Below, piece after piece: positions 52,723-60,557 of a DNA stretch of 64,000 bases (positions are counted from its first letter, which is position 1; each line of letters starts with the position of its first letter). A model generated the notes under the pieces. The model was not told the origin of the DNA. It was given only the letters and a program-made list of their open reading frames with translations, and did not search any database. A program made the position numbers and the translations under genes. This DNA is from Bacteroidota bacterium (GTDB taxonomy: Bacteria > Bacteroidota > Bacteroidia > Bacteroidales > FEN-979). Where the stretch lies: positions 1 through 64,000 of the forward strand of contig JAPLDF010000073.1 of NCBI GenBank assembly GCA_026391835.1, written 5' to 3'.

Positions 52723-54753
52723 CTAGGTTATATGTTCAAAGACAAGCGCCGTGCGGTTTGGGTTGTAAATCATCAGGTGGTGGGTGTCATCTGCAGGTTT
52801 GTACAGTGTGGTATACACAAGTTCATCATTCACCCTGTTGTGCCCCCCGAATTCAGGCCTGTCGGTGTTGAGGATGATGCGGTAATCGCCCGGCAGGGGA
52901 ACTGTAAACTGGTAATCGGGCACTGACTTGTTTACGTGGAAGTTGAAAATGAAGATCAACCCCTGCCGCTTGAAGATGATGGTCTGGTTTTCACCGTCCA
53001 TGTTTAACTGGTCGCCAAAACCGGCATCAAACAACCTGTAATTTTTGACCATCGCAATCATTGCCCGGTCGAAAGCGGCAAGGAACCTGTATTTCAGGTC
53101 GGGGTTTGCAAGCAAGGACCATTGGCGGCGGGCATACTGGAAACTCCAGTTGTTTCCCTCGCGGGGAAAGTCAACCCAGTCGGGATGGCCGAACTCATTG
53201 CCGATAAAGTTCAGGTAAGCCTGGCCGCCCAGGCTGATGGTGATCAGCCTGATCATTTTGTGCAGGGCGATGCCGCGGTCGATAACATAACTTTCATCTT
53301 TCCGGCTCATCTTGAAATAGATCTCGCTCTGCATCAGCCTGAAGGCGATGGTCTGGTCGCCAACAAGCGCCTGGTCGTGCGATTCGCAATATGCCACGGT
53401 TTTAACATCGGGCAGCCGGTCGGTCATGACCGACCATAATTCATGGATATCCCACTCTTCATCTTTCTTTTCTTTCAGCACCTTGATCCAGTAATCGGGA
53501 ATGGCCATGGCCAGGCGGTAATCAAAACCGATGCCGCCTTCGCGCACCGGGCGGCAAAGACCAGGCATCCCGCTAACGTCTTCAGCAATGGTCACGGCAT
53601 GGGGCCTCACCTTGTGCGTGAGCGTATTGGCGAGTTGGAGGTAGGTCAGGGCATCCCATTCAACGCCGTCCTTAAAGTAGCCGTCACGGTCCCATACTTC
53701 ACGGTATCCATGGTCAAAGTACATCATGGAGGTAACACCGTCGAACCTGAACCCGTCGAAATGAAACTCCTTCAGCCAGTATTTGAGGTTGGAAAGGAGA
53801 AATTGCATTACTTCCCGCTTGCCGTAGTTAAAGCATTTTGAATCCCAATGGGGGTGGTTTCCGCGGTCGCCCGGATGAAAATACTGGTCGTCGGAGCCGT
53901 CGAACTGGTTGAGTCCTTCCATGGTATTCTTGGCTGAATGCGAGTGAACCACATCCATCAAAACGGCGATACCCTGTTCATGTGCTTTTTTGATCAGGTA
54001 CTTCAGCTCTTCAGGTGTTCCGAAACGGGAGGAGACAGCATAAAAATTCGTGACATGATATCCAAAGGAGCCGTAGTATGGATGCTCGGCGATGGCCATC
54101 AGCTGGATGGTGTTGTACCCTGAGTTTTTAATGTAAGGGATAAGGTAATCGGCAAATTCGGCAAATGTGCCAACCGACTCCTGCTCCTGTGCCATGCCGA
54201 CGTGACACTCGTAAATAAGCATTTCGTTCAAATCACGGAGGTCGAACCGGTCGCCCGACCAGTCGAAGGCGCGGGGAGGAGCCCAGTGTTGTCCCGAGAA
54301 GCCCAGCGTTGCCGGATCCTGGATCACCCGGTGGATGTAGGCAGGGATTTTTTCGTGCCAGCCTGCTTCGGAATGAACCATCACCTTAACCCGGCTTTGA
54401 TGGGTAAACAGCTCTTTGTAGTGTTCATCAGCCAGGAAAATTTCCCATTGGCCGTATTTGTTCGGGGTAAGCCGGTGCGAATATCGCTGCCAGTTGTTGA
54501 AATCGCCAAAAAGATAAAGGTCCTGGGCTTTGGGCGCCCATTCGCGGTAATGCCACCCTTTGAGTGAACGGTCATAATGGAACCCATAGAACTGGTAGGC
54601 ATCGGCAAACTCGGTCAGGCTGTTCCAGGTCTGTTCGATCTCCTGCAGGGTTTGCTGGTAGCGTTCATACCGCGCGGTGATTTCTTCGGCAACGGGTTCA
54701 AGCCAGGGGTCATTCCGGACAAGTGCAATGGGCTTAATCTTCTTTTCTTTCAT
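52723..54753 (-). CDS. glgB: 1,4-alpha-glucan branching enzyme (GH13)
   Basis: Cytoplasmic enzyme that makes alpha-1,6 branches in glycogen. The 676 residues comprise an N-terminal helix, a CBM48 domain (about 55-160, LYLFGDFNNWQR), a GH13 barrel and an all-beta C-terminal domain. Conserved regions are DVVHSH, GFRFD (nucleophile Asp338), IAEDVS (acid/base Glu391) and CESHDQ (Asp460). Length, the short N-terminus and the YGSFGYHVTNFYA segment fit the eukaryote-like GH13_8 type common in Bacteroidetes rather than the E. coli type. Downstream of a small tail-anchored protein gene (26-nt gap), probably one transcript. It links starch uptake to glycogen storage. Confidence 0.96.
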   Translation of the reverse strand: MKEKKIKPIALVRNDPWLEPVAEEITARYERYQQTLQEIEQTWNSLTEFADAYQFYGFHYDRSLKGWHYREWAPKAQDLYLFGDFNNWQRYSHRLTPNKYGQWEIFLADEHYKELFTHQSRVKVMVHSEAGWHEKIPAYIHRVIQDPATLGFSGQHWAPPRAFDWSGDRFDLRDLNEMLIYECHVGMAQEQESVGTFAEFADYLIPYIKNSGYNTIQLMAIAEHPYYGSFGYHVTNFYAVSSRFGTPEELKYLIKKAHEQGIAVLMDVVHSHSAKNTMEGLNQFDGSDDQYFHPGDRGNHPHWDSKCFNYGKREVMQFLLSNLKYWLKEFHFDGFRFDGVTSMMYFDHGYREVWDRDGYFKDGVEWDALTYLQLANTLTHKVRPHAVTIAEDVSGMPGLCRPVREGGIGFDYRLAMAIPDYWIKVLKEKKDEEWDIHELWSVMTDRLPDVKTVAYCESHDQALVGDQTIAFRLMQSEIYFKMSRKDESYVIDRGIALHKMIRLITISLGGQAYLNFIGNEFGHPDWVDFPREGNNWSFQYARRQWSLLANPDLKYRFLAAFDRAMIAMVKNYRLFDAGFGDQLNMDGENQTIIFKRQGLIFIFNFHVNKSVPDYQFTVPLPGDYRIILNTDRPEFGGHNRVNDELVYTTLYKPADDTHHLMIYNPNRTALVFEHIT

Positions 54754-54779
54754 GGGTTATTTTTTCGCTGCCGTGATTA

Positions 54780-55052
54780 TTAAACCAGCAGGGCAATGGC
54801 AACTATCAGGATGATGACCAGCGGCGCAACCACCAGTACCGTTTTGCGATCGCGGGAGATGTTACTGTTCATCACATCGATTTGCCTGAGGCATTCTGCA
54901 TCTCCCGGCTTGTACTGCAAGGCAGCATTGTATTCCTCGCGTGCCGACCTGAAGAGGTCGATTTTGATAAAATGGCCGGCCCTTTCCGTATGTTCCCTGA
55001 ATTTCAGTTCATCGTGGGTAAGATGTCCGGTTTGTTCTGAATGATGTGCCAT
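54780..55052 (-). CDS. small tail-anchored protein with one TPR-like motif
   Basis: A 90-residue protein. The soluble N-terminal part has a helix pair (AGHFIKIDLFRSAREEYNAAL, QYKPGDAECLRQID) resembling one TPR. The C-terminus is a single hydrophobic helix (about 70-90, VLVVAPLVIILIVAIALLV) that ends the protein, so it should be anchored by its tail with the N-terminus in the cytoplasm. Function unknown. It is the first gene before glgB and has its own promoter candidate just after the terminator of the preceding gene. Confidence 0.65.
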   Translation of the reverse strand: MAHHSEQTGHLTHDELKFREHTERAGHFIKIDLFRSAREEYNAALQYKPGDAECLRQIDVMNSNISRDRKTVLVVAPLVIILIVAIALLV

Positions 55053-55070
55053 GTTGCTTTCCTTTTTTCA

Positions 55071-55078
55071 CAAAAATA
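55071..55078 (-). promoter_or_regulatory. -7 element for the tail-anchored protein and glgB
   Basis: Minus strand TATTTTTG, 18 nt upstream of the start at 55052 and directly after the terminator at 55090-55124. The order terminator then promoter supports a new transcription unit here. Confidence 0.42.
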
Positions 55079-55089
55079 CAGAATATATC

Positions 55090-55124
55090 AATAAAAAATA
55101 CCCGCTGTGTTCCAACGGGTATTT
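55090..55124 (-). terminator. Rho-independent terminator of the DUF3078 gene
   Basis: Minus strand AAATACCCG, an 11-nt loop, then CGGGTATTT form a perfect 9-bp stem followed by further T (TTTAT). It begins 21 nt after the stop codon of the DUF3078 gene. Confidence 0.7.
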
Positions 55125-55145
55125 AAAATTCATTTAATTAACCGG

Positions 55146-56129
55146 CTACTTGAATTTATACGTAAGTCCTACTCCCAGCAACTCTTTAAATTGTGTCCGC
55201 GGACCGCCTTGCGGCTGCTTCACTTCATCGGTTACGATCATGACATCATTGTCGTAGATCAGCTGGGTTTGAATGGATGCGGCCAGCCATTTGTTTACCT
55301 TCAAACTAAGCAGCAAACTCCAGTTGACGTCAATATTCCCGAATTGTTTCAGGTAATCGGTGAAAAGTTCGACGGTTGAAGAGAGGTTGATGTTTTTGGC
55401 AAGGTCGGCGTTAAGATCTGCGCGAACGTAAGGTCCAAATTCACCGCGTATGTTTGAGCCGTGATGGTAGGTGTTGGCTGATATCCATTTCCCTCCTTCC
55501 AGCCCGAAAGCACCCGAGTCGGCCAGTTTCTGGTCGGTAACGAATGTGAAACGTCCGGATCCGGGCGAAACATAAACATAGAACCATTTCGCAGGTGCGT
55601 AGGTGATACCCAGGCCGGCTACAAGGTAACCGGGAGACATGAATGTGGAGACGACTGTACTGTCGTCGGGATAATTGTACCCATCTGTAAACTGAGAACG
55701 GAAATTGGCCAGGACAGTCAGGTACCACTTCTTATTCTTGTGAAGTTCATAACCATATGCCGTGGTGAGTTCAATTTTGTCGTTGGTTTTGTTGTACTGG
55801 GCATCATTGCCTTTTCCAAGGATGTTGAATCCGTAGCCCAGGTCAACGGTATTTCCCCATATATGTTTGCCGTTCTTGTAGTTCGCTTTGAAATTCACCC
55901 AGGCAACCAGCCCGACGGAATTTTGTCCGCCGGCCGACCAGTTCGTAAAGGAGGCTTGTGTAAACTGCAGCGAACCGTTCCCCTGGATCAGCCAGTGCTT
56001 CGCCGTTGAATCGGCAGGAACCTCCGACAATACATCAGCTTTGGCTTTTGCAATCTTCTGGATCTCCTGGGCAAAGATGCCCGCAGAGAACAACATCATC
56101 ACAACTAAAATGGTATACTTTCTCATCAT
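55146..56129 (-). CDS. DUF3078 domain-containing outer-membrane protein
   Basis: A 327-residue exported protein with signal peptide to IFAQ (about 21). FTQASFTNWSAGGQNS near residue 57 is the DUF3078 hallmark. The rest is alternating strands of a beta-barrel (WVNFKANYKNGKHIWGNTVDLGYG and onward) ending VGLTYKFK. The family is common in Bacteroidetes and has no established function. It appears to be a single-gene unit, with the mscL gene upstream (43-nt T-rich gap) and a terminator downstream. Confidence 0.88.
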   Translation of the reverse strand: MMRKYTILVVMMLFSAGIFAQEIQKIAKAKADVLSEVPADSTAKHWLIQGNGSLQFTQASFTNWSAGGQNSVGLVAWVNFKANYKNGKHIWGNTVDLGYGFNILGKGNDAQYNKTNDKIELTTAYGYELHKNKKWYLTVLANFRSQFTDGYNYPDDSTVVSTFMSPGYLVAGLGITYAPAKWFYVYVSPGSGRFTFVTDQKLADSGAFGLEGGKWISANTYHHGSNIRGEFGPYVRADLNADLAKNINLSSTVELFTDYLKQFGNIDVNWSLLLSLKVNKWLAASIQTQLIYDNDVMIVTDEVKQPQGGPRTQFKELLGVGLTYKFK

Positions 56130-56172
56130 CTTTCTGAATTTTTCTTTTTGATTTTTCTTTTTGCTTTTTGAT

Positions 56173-56595
56173 TTACTTCTTCAAAAGGTCCCTGATCTCG
56201 GTGAGCAGTTCCTGGTCCTTTGTGGGGGCAGGCGGCGGTGCCGGGGCCTCTTCTGTTTTCTTTTTACTGAGGTTCATCACCGCTTTGACCATCATGAAGA
56301 TCGCGAAGGCGACAATGGTGAAATCGACCAGTGTCTGGATGAAATTGCCATACTTTAATGTGACGGCCTCTTTGGCCACCTTGCCCGTAGCAGGATCCAT
56401 CACTGCCTCACGGATGGTGAAGGCCAGGCTTTTAAAATCCATTCCGCCTACCAGCACCCCGATCGGGGGCATGATGATGTCGTTTACCAGCGATCCGACA
56501 ACCTTTCCGAAGGCCGCCCCGATGATCACACCGACCGCGAGGTCAATCACATTGCCCCGCATTGCGAATTCTTTGAATTCCTTTACTATTTTCAT
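56173..56595 (-). CDS. mscL: large-conductance mechanosensitive channel MscL
   Basis: Releases solutes when membrane tension rises after osmotic downshock. I chose the ATG at 56595 (140 residues), because it starts [26 protein letters not shown], the conserved N-terminal helix and TM1; nine more in-frame residues lie upstream. TM1 has the glycine-rich pore lining ([19 protein letters not shown]) and TM2 is at about 88-108. The C-terminal helix carries an Ala/Pro-rich linker, [12 protein letters not shown], before the terminal bundle. Standalone gene with a good promoter. Confidence 0.97.
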   Translation of the reverse strand: MKIVKEFKEFAMRGNVIDLAVGVIIGAAFGKVVGSLVNDIIMPPIGVLVGGMDFKSLAFTIREAVMDPATGKVAKEAVTLKYGNFIQTLVDFTIVAFAIFMMVKAVMNLSKKKTEEAPAPPPAPTKDQELLTEIRDLLKK

Positions 56596-56619
56596 TTGAC
56601 ATGTTTGTTTTAGGAGCGG

Positions 56620-56651
56620 CAAAAATAATCACTATCCGGACAAAATCCAAA
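56620..56651 (-). promoter_or_regulatory. promoter of mscL
   Basis: Minus strand TTTG (56648-56651), a 20-nt spacer, then TATTTTTG (56620-56627), a full match to the Bacteroidetes consensus with spacing 20. It ends 24 nt before the chosen mscL start. Confidence 0.55.
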
Positions 56652-56710
56652 TAAGATAGCCGATTTGGGGTGTTTTGAGATGAAAAAAAGAATTTTAACT
56701 GTGGGAACAA

Positions 56711-58909
56711 TTAGCTTTTTCCGCTCCAGCTGGTTGTTACCCGGGGGGCGCATGCAGGTTTGATGTCGACTGGGATGCCGGTAAGCACAGCCATACCGCT
56801 GACTTTGTCAATGTTTCCGGGGCCGTCGGCTGCCAGGATGTTTACATTTACACCCAGGGTTTCTTTAGCGATCTGCATGCCCGAATGCTGGTGTCCCCAT
56901 CCATGCGGCAGGGCAACAGTCAGCGGGCCAATATCCCCGGTAATCCGCACAGGAAGTCTTACCATGCCGGTTTCACTCTTCACATCGGCCATATCTCCGT
57001 CGGCAAGGTCCAGGTTTGCCGCATCCGAAGGCGACATGTATAAATAGTTGGTATTGTCGGGGGCCTTCACGAATGCTTCGTAATTGTGCGTCCAGCTGTT
57101 ATGGGTCGTAACCGAGCGCTTTGTGATGAGTTTGAACTTCCCTGAGTTACAGGTTTCAACCTGGAACAGCATGCCGATGGTTTCTGAAGCTTCTAAAAGC
57201 AACGCGGGGGCAAGGTGCACCTTGTGATCACCGGTGACGATCCTGCCGGGAAGGAAATCCTGTTTATGCCCGGGCCTGAGGATGCCATGCGGATGTTTCA
57301 GGAGATTCGTGAAGGATGATTGGCCGCACACCCGTAAAAGCAAATTCATGATCCCGGTTTGCGGCACTTCTCTCAATGTTTCACCTTCCGCCATTCTCTT
57401 TTTTGAGAACAATGTCAGCAGTTTCTGGGTGATGAATGAGCCGAACAGCGCGATACCGCTGTAGCGGCAAAGGTCCAGGTAGATCGATGACTCGTCGCGT
57501 TGTGCTTCGGCAGCCCGGATGACTGCCCGTGTTGCCTGCAGGTAGGGACGGTGCTGCAATCCGAGCATCAATGGGAAAATAAACGGAAGGTCGGGGCGTT
57601 CGAGCGGGGAGGTGCAGGGGAGTGCGTAATGTGCGAGCGAGGCGGTTTCAGTTGGTTGAATATCAAGGGCCACAAGCAGGTCGAGTTGTTTGAACGCCGT
57701 CATGAGCCGCTCCGAGCCGGGCATGGTAATCAGCGGGTTTCCGCCGGTGACGAACAACGCGCGGACCTGCTCCCTTCCCGGGGTAAGGATCTCATCGGCC
57801 AGGATGGCACCCGGGAAAGCGTCGTTTACCGAACGGCAGCTGCCTACTCTTGAACGGGCAGTCCGGGTGAGGATGCCGTGTTTTTTCCCAAACTTGGGGA
57901 AGTCGATGATCCCCTTGCTGACCAGGGTGCCGCCTTTGCGGTTGAGGTTGCCTGTAACTGCATTGATGCACTCCTGGATCCAGAATGCCAGCGTACCATG
58001 CGCCCCCATGTTGACCCCGGTGGAACAGTACAATGCTGCGCCATCAGCAGTAAGATAGTCTGCAACCATCTGCCTTAAAAGATATGGAGCAATGCCGGTT
58101 ACCACACTGGTCCGTTCCGCCGGCCATTCTTCCGCCAGTTTGGCGATTTTCGGGTAACCTGTCATATGTTTTGCAACATGTGCAGTTTTTACACCATGCT
58201 GGTGTATCACCTCGTAAAGGAATGAAAGGTAAAAAAACAGGTCTGTTCCTGGGCGGATAAAGACATGTGTGCCTGTAATTTTAGAGGTTTCTGTCCGCCG
58301 CGGGTCGACAATGTAGATTTTTCCGCCGGCCGATGTGATGGCCCTCAGCTTTTTGCCGGGATCGGGCACCTGCAGGAAGCTCCATTTTGAGATCATGGGG
58401 TTGGCACCCACGATGACCAGGCATTTTATATTGGTGAGGTCAGGGAAGGGCTGGGTAAATGGAAATCCGTACATTTCGCCAGCCACGGCAAACTTGTTGC
58501 TGCAGTCCTGGGTGGAGGAGGAGAACATGTTCGCAGAGCCGATGCCGGTCATGAACCCCTGGGCAAATATGGGGTGGAGCGTGCTGAACCCCGCAGCTGT
58601 GCCCACATACATCGCAACCGCGTTGGGATGGTGTTCCCTCCTTATCGACTGCACTTTAGTCCCGATCTCTTCCAATGCCTGGTGCCACGAAATGCGCTCC
58701 CACTTCGTACCGGTGCGTTTCATCGGGTACTTTAACCTGTCGGGGGAACTGTAAAGATGGTGCTGTTTCAAGCCCTTCGGGCAGGCAAACCCTTCGGTGG
58801 CCACATGGTTGCGGTCGGGCCGGATCGATACGACCCGGTTGTCTTCGGTATTGACTTCAAGGCCGCAGAGAACTTCACAGATCCTGCAAAAGGTATGGTG
58901 GACGGGCAT
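56711..58909 (-). CDS. orphan molybdopterin-dependent oxidoreductase (BisC/FdhF superfamily)
   Basis: A 732-residue cytoplasmic protein; no twin-arginine signal is present. The N-terminal [4Fe-4S] motif has Cys8, Cys11, Cys15 and Cys43 (CRICEVLC ... ACPKG). Molybdopterin oxidoreductase domains follow (about 55-480), and a molydopterin-dinucleotide-binding beta-barrel is at the C-terminus (about 610-720, NLADGDMADV-like strands). The likely metal-ligand region is SSTQDCSNK; whether that Cys is the ligand I cannot say. No electron-transfer subunit, FdhD or cofactor gene adjoins, so the partner and substrate are unknown. Assimilatory nitrate reductase-like and formate dehydrogenase-like are both possible. 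Confidence 0.85.
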   Translation of the reverse strand: MPVHHTFCRICEVLCGLEVNTEDNRVVSIRPDRNHVATEGFACPKGLKQHHLYSSPDRLKYPMKRTGTKWERISWHQALEEIGTKVQSIRREHHPNAVAMYVGTAAGFSTLHPIFAQGFMTGIGSANMFSSSTQDCSNKFAVAGEMYGFPFTQPFPDLTNIKCLVIVGANPMISKWSFLQVPDPGKKLRAITSAGGKIYIVDPRRTETSKITGTHVFIRPGTDLFFYLSFLYEVIHQHGVKTAHVAKHMTGYPKIAKLAEEWPAERTSVVTGIAPYLLRQMVADYLTADGAALYCSTGVNMGAHGTLAFWIQECINAVTGNLNRKGGTLVSKGIIDFPKFGKKHGILTRTARSRVGSCRSVNDAFPGAILADEILTPGREQVRALFVTGGNPLITMPGSERLMTAFKQLDLLVALDIQPTETASLAHYALPCTSPLERPDLPFIFPLMLGLQHRPYLQATRAVIRAAEAQRDESSIYLDLCRYSGIALFGSFITQKLLTLFSKKRMAEGETLREVPQTGIMNLLLRVCGQSSFTNLLKHPHGILRPGHKQDFLPGRIVTGDHKVHLAPALLLEASETIGMLFQVETCNSGKFKLITKRSVTTHNSWTHNYEAFVKAPDNTNYLYMSPSDAANLDLADGDMADVKSETGMVRLPVRITGDIGPLTVALPHGWGHQHSGMQIAKETLGVNVNILAADGPGNIDKVSGMAVLTGIPVDIKPACAPRVTTSWSGKS

Positions 58910-58936
58910 CGGGGGGAGAGTGGGGTGGGAGGGTTA

Positions 58937-58971
58937 GATTTACGATTTACGATTTGGGATTTACGATTTGG
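58937..58971. repeat. heptamer array, 5 units, containing a kinase stop codon
   Basis: Five 7-nt units: GATTTAC, GATTTAC, GATTTGG, GATTTAC, GATTTGG. The histidine-kinase stop codon (58961-58963) lies in the fourth unit. Confidence 0.8.
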
Positions 58972-60442
58972 CGGTTTTGTCAAGGGGCAGGGAAAAATAG
59001 AAGGAGGCCCCCGCGTCCACTTCCCCTTCGGCCCACACCTCGCCGCCGTGACGATGCACGATCCGCTGAACAATGGCCAGGCCGACACCGGTTCCGTCAA
59101 ACTCTTTTTCGCTGTGGAGGCGCTGGAAAACCCCGAATAACTTGCCGGCATATTTCATGTCGAATCCGGCGCCGTTATCCCTGATGCAATAGATACATTT
59201 CCCGTTTTCGCAATGCGAGGATATTGTAATGAGGGTTTTTTCCCGTTTTGAACTGTACTTGATGGCATTGGAAACCAGGTTTGACCATACCTGGCGCAGC
59301 ATTACCGGGTCGGCGGGAGCATTGCAGAGGTCTTCTACCTGCAGCATGATCCGTTTCTTCATCCCTGCATCGGCAATTTCCTGGAAGGTTGACTTAACCA
59401 GTTTATTCATTTGAATAACAGACAGTTGTATTTCTGCACGGCTGAGCCTGGAAAATGCCAGGAGGTCGTCAACCAGGTGCCCCATCTTCAGTGAATTATC
59501 CCGGATGATTTTACAAATTCTTTGTCCTTCGTTATCAATTTTATCCGCATAATCGTCCATCAGTATCTGGGTAAAACCATGGATACCCCGCAGGGGCGCA
59601 CGAAGGTCGTGCGAAACGGAATATGAAAAGGCCTCCATCTCCTTGTTGGCGGCCAATAGCTCTTCGGTTCTTTCGTTCACCCTCTGTTCCAGGGTTTCAT
59701 TGAGTTTTTTAATCTCCTCCTCGGCATTTTTCCGATCGGTTATATCGCGGAAGTTTATCACGAGCGATTCAACGTTCTGATCTCCGAGCAGATTGCTGAA
59801 GGTGCTTTCAACCCATCTCCAATTTCCGTTTTTATCACTGAAACGGTATTGCAGGGTAGGAACATAGCCGGGTTCCTGGAAAAGCCTGCCCAGTTCCGAC
59901 AACACCATTGGCAGATCCTCGGGATGCGTATATTCTGCCGGATTCCCCAGGAGTTCATCTTGCGGCCCAAATCCGAACATTTTTTTTGCGGCCGGGCTGG
60001 CAAACTTGAAGTTCCCGCCGGCGTTCAGCAGCACAAATCCATCAGGGGCATTTTCGATGATCGCCTGGTGAAATTTTCCTGTTTGCTCAAGTTGGTCCAC
60101 AACCTGTTTATGTTCAAGGATTTCCTTCATCAACATGTTGTTGGAAACCAGCAACTCGTCGGTCCTCTCCTTGATGCGGAGTTCCATCCCGGCGTATGCC
60201 TTCTGCAATTCCTGCCGGGTATGTTCCAGCTTGTCTTTTTCCTTTTGCAATTCATTGGTTACCGTATTCAATTGCAACGGGCCGGGCAACTGCTCAAATG
60301 TCATGATCAGGTTCTCACCCGCCGGATCAATACTGACGTCGGTTATCCCCGGCAGCCTGCGCGCATTCTGCTCGATTGCAAGTTTGCATTTGGAACAGGA
60401 CATGCCTGTTAGTGGTAATATGAGGGTGTTGGGGGGGACCAT
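58961..60442 (-). CDS. histidine kinase with an N-terminal heavy-metal-associated (HMA) domain
   Basis: A 493-residue protein with no membrane helix, so a cytoplasmic sensor. Residues about 5-52 are an HMA domain with the metal-binding loop GMSCSKC (Cys16, Cys19), then DVSIDPAGENLIMTFE as in copper-chaperone folds. A coiled coil (about 62-118) leads to a PAS domain (about 120-240). Then come HisKA with the phosphorylated His278 in SHDLRAPLRG, and a HATPase_c domain with DNGAGF and GTGVGLAI. The last 221 residues align without gaps to the kinase 60558-63326. No response regulator adjoins. Metal or redox sensing is inferred from the HMA domain. Confidence 0.88.
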   Translation of the reverse strand: MVPPNTLILPLTGMSCSKCKLAIEQNARRLPGITDVSIDPAGENLIMTFEQLPGPLQLNTVTNELQKEKDKLEHTRQELQKAYAGMELRIKERTDELLVSNNMLMKEILEHKQVVDQLEQTGKFHQAIIENAPDGFVLLNAGGNFKFASPAAKKMFGFGPQDELLGNPAEYTHPEDLPMVLSELGRLFQEPGYVPTLQYRFSDKNGNWRWVESTFSNLLGDQNVESLVINFRDITDRKNAEEEIKKLNETLEQRVNERTEELLAANKEMEAFSYSVSHDLRAPLRGIHGFTQILMDDYADKIDNEGQRICKIIRDNSLKMGHLVDDLLAFSRLSRAEIQLSVIQMNKLVKSTFQEIADAGMKKRIMLQVEDLCNAPADPVMLRQVWSNLVSNAIKYSSKREKTLITISSHCENGKCIYCIRDNGAGFDMKYAGKLFGVFQRLHSEKEFDGTGVGLAIVQRIVHRHGGEVWAEGEVDAGASFYFSLPLDKTAKS

Positions 60443-60446
60443 TAAT

Positions 60447-60516
60447 GATTTACGATTTACGATTTACGATTTACGATTTACGATTTACGATTTTCGATTT
60501 TCGATTTTCGATTTTC
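60447..60516. repeat. heptamer array, 10 units (6 GATTTAC then 4 GATTTTC)
   Basis: Six perfect GATTTAC units (60447-60488) followed by four perfect GATTTTC units (60489-60516), with further degenerate units to about 60536. It fills the gap between the two kinase genes and begins 5 nt upstream of the HMA-kinase start codon. Confidence 0.95.
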
Positions 60517-60557
60517 GGGTTGCAATTTACGATTTTGCCAGTTAACAGGCGTGTTTT

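Noticed and set aside
56130-56172. T-rich tract between mscL and the DUF3078 gene as another heptamer array
   Set aside because: Units such as CTTTTTG recur but spacing is irregular (6-7 nt); a simple pyrimidine tract explains it.
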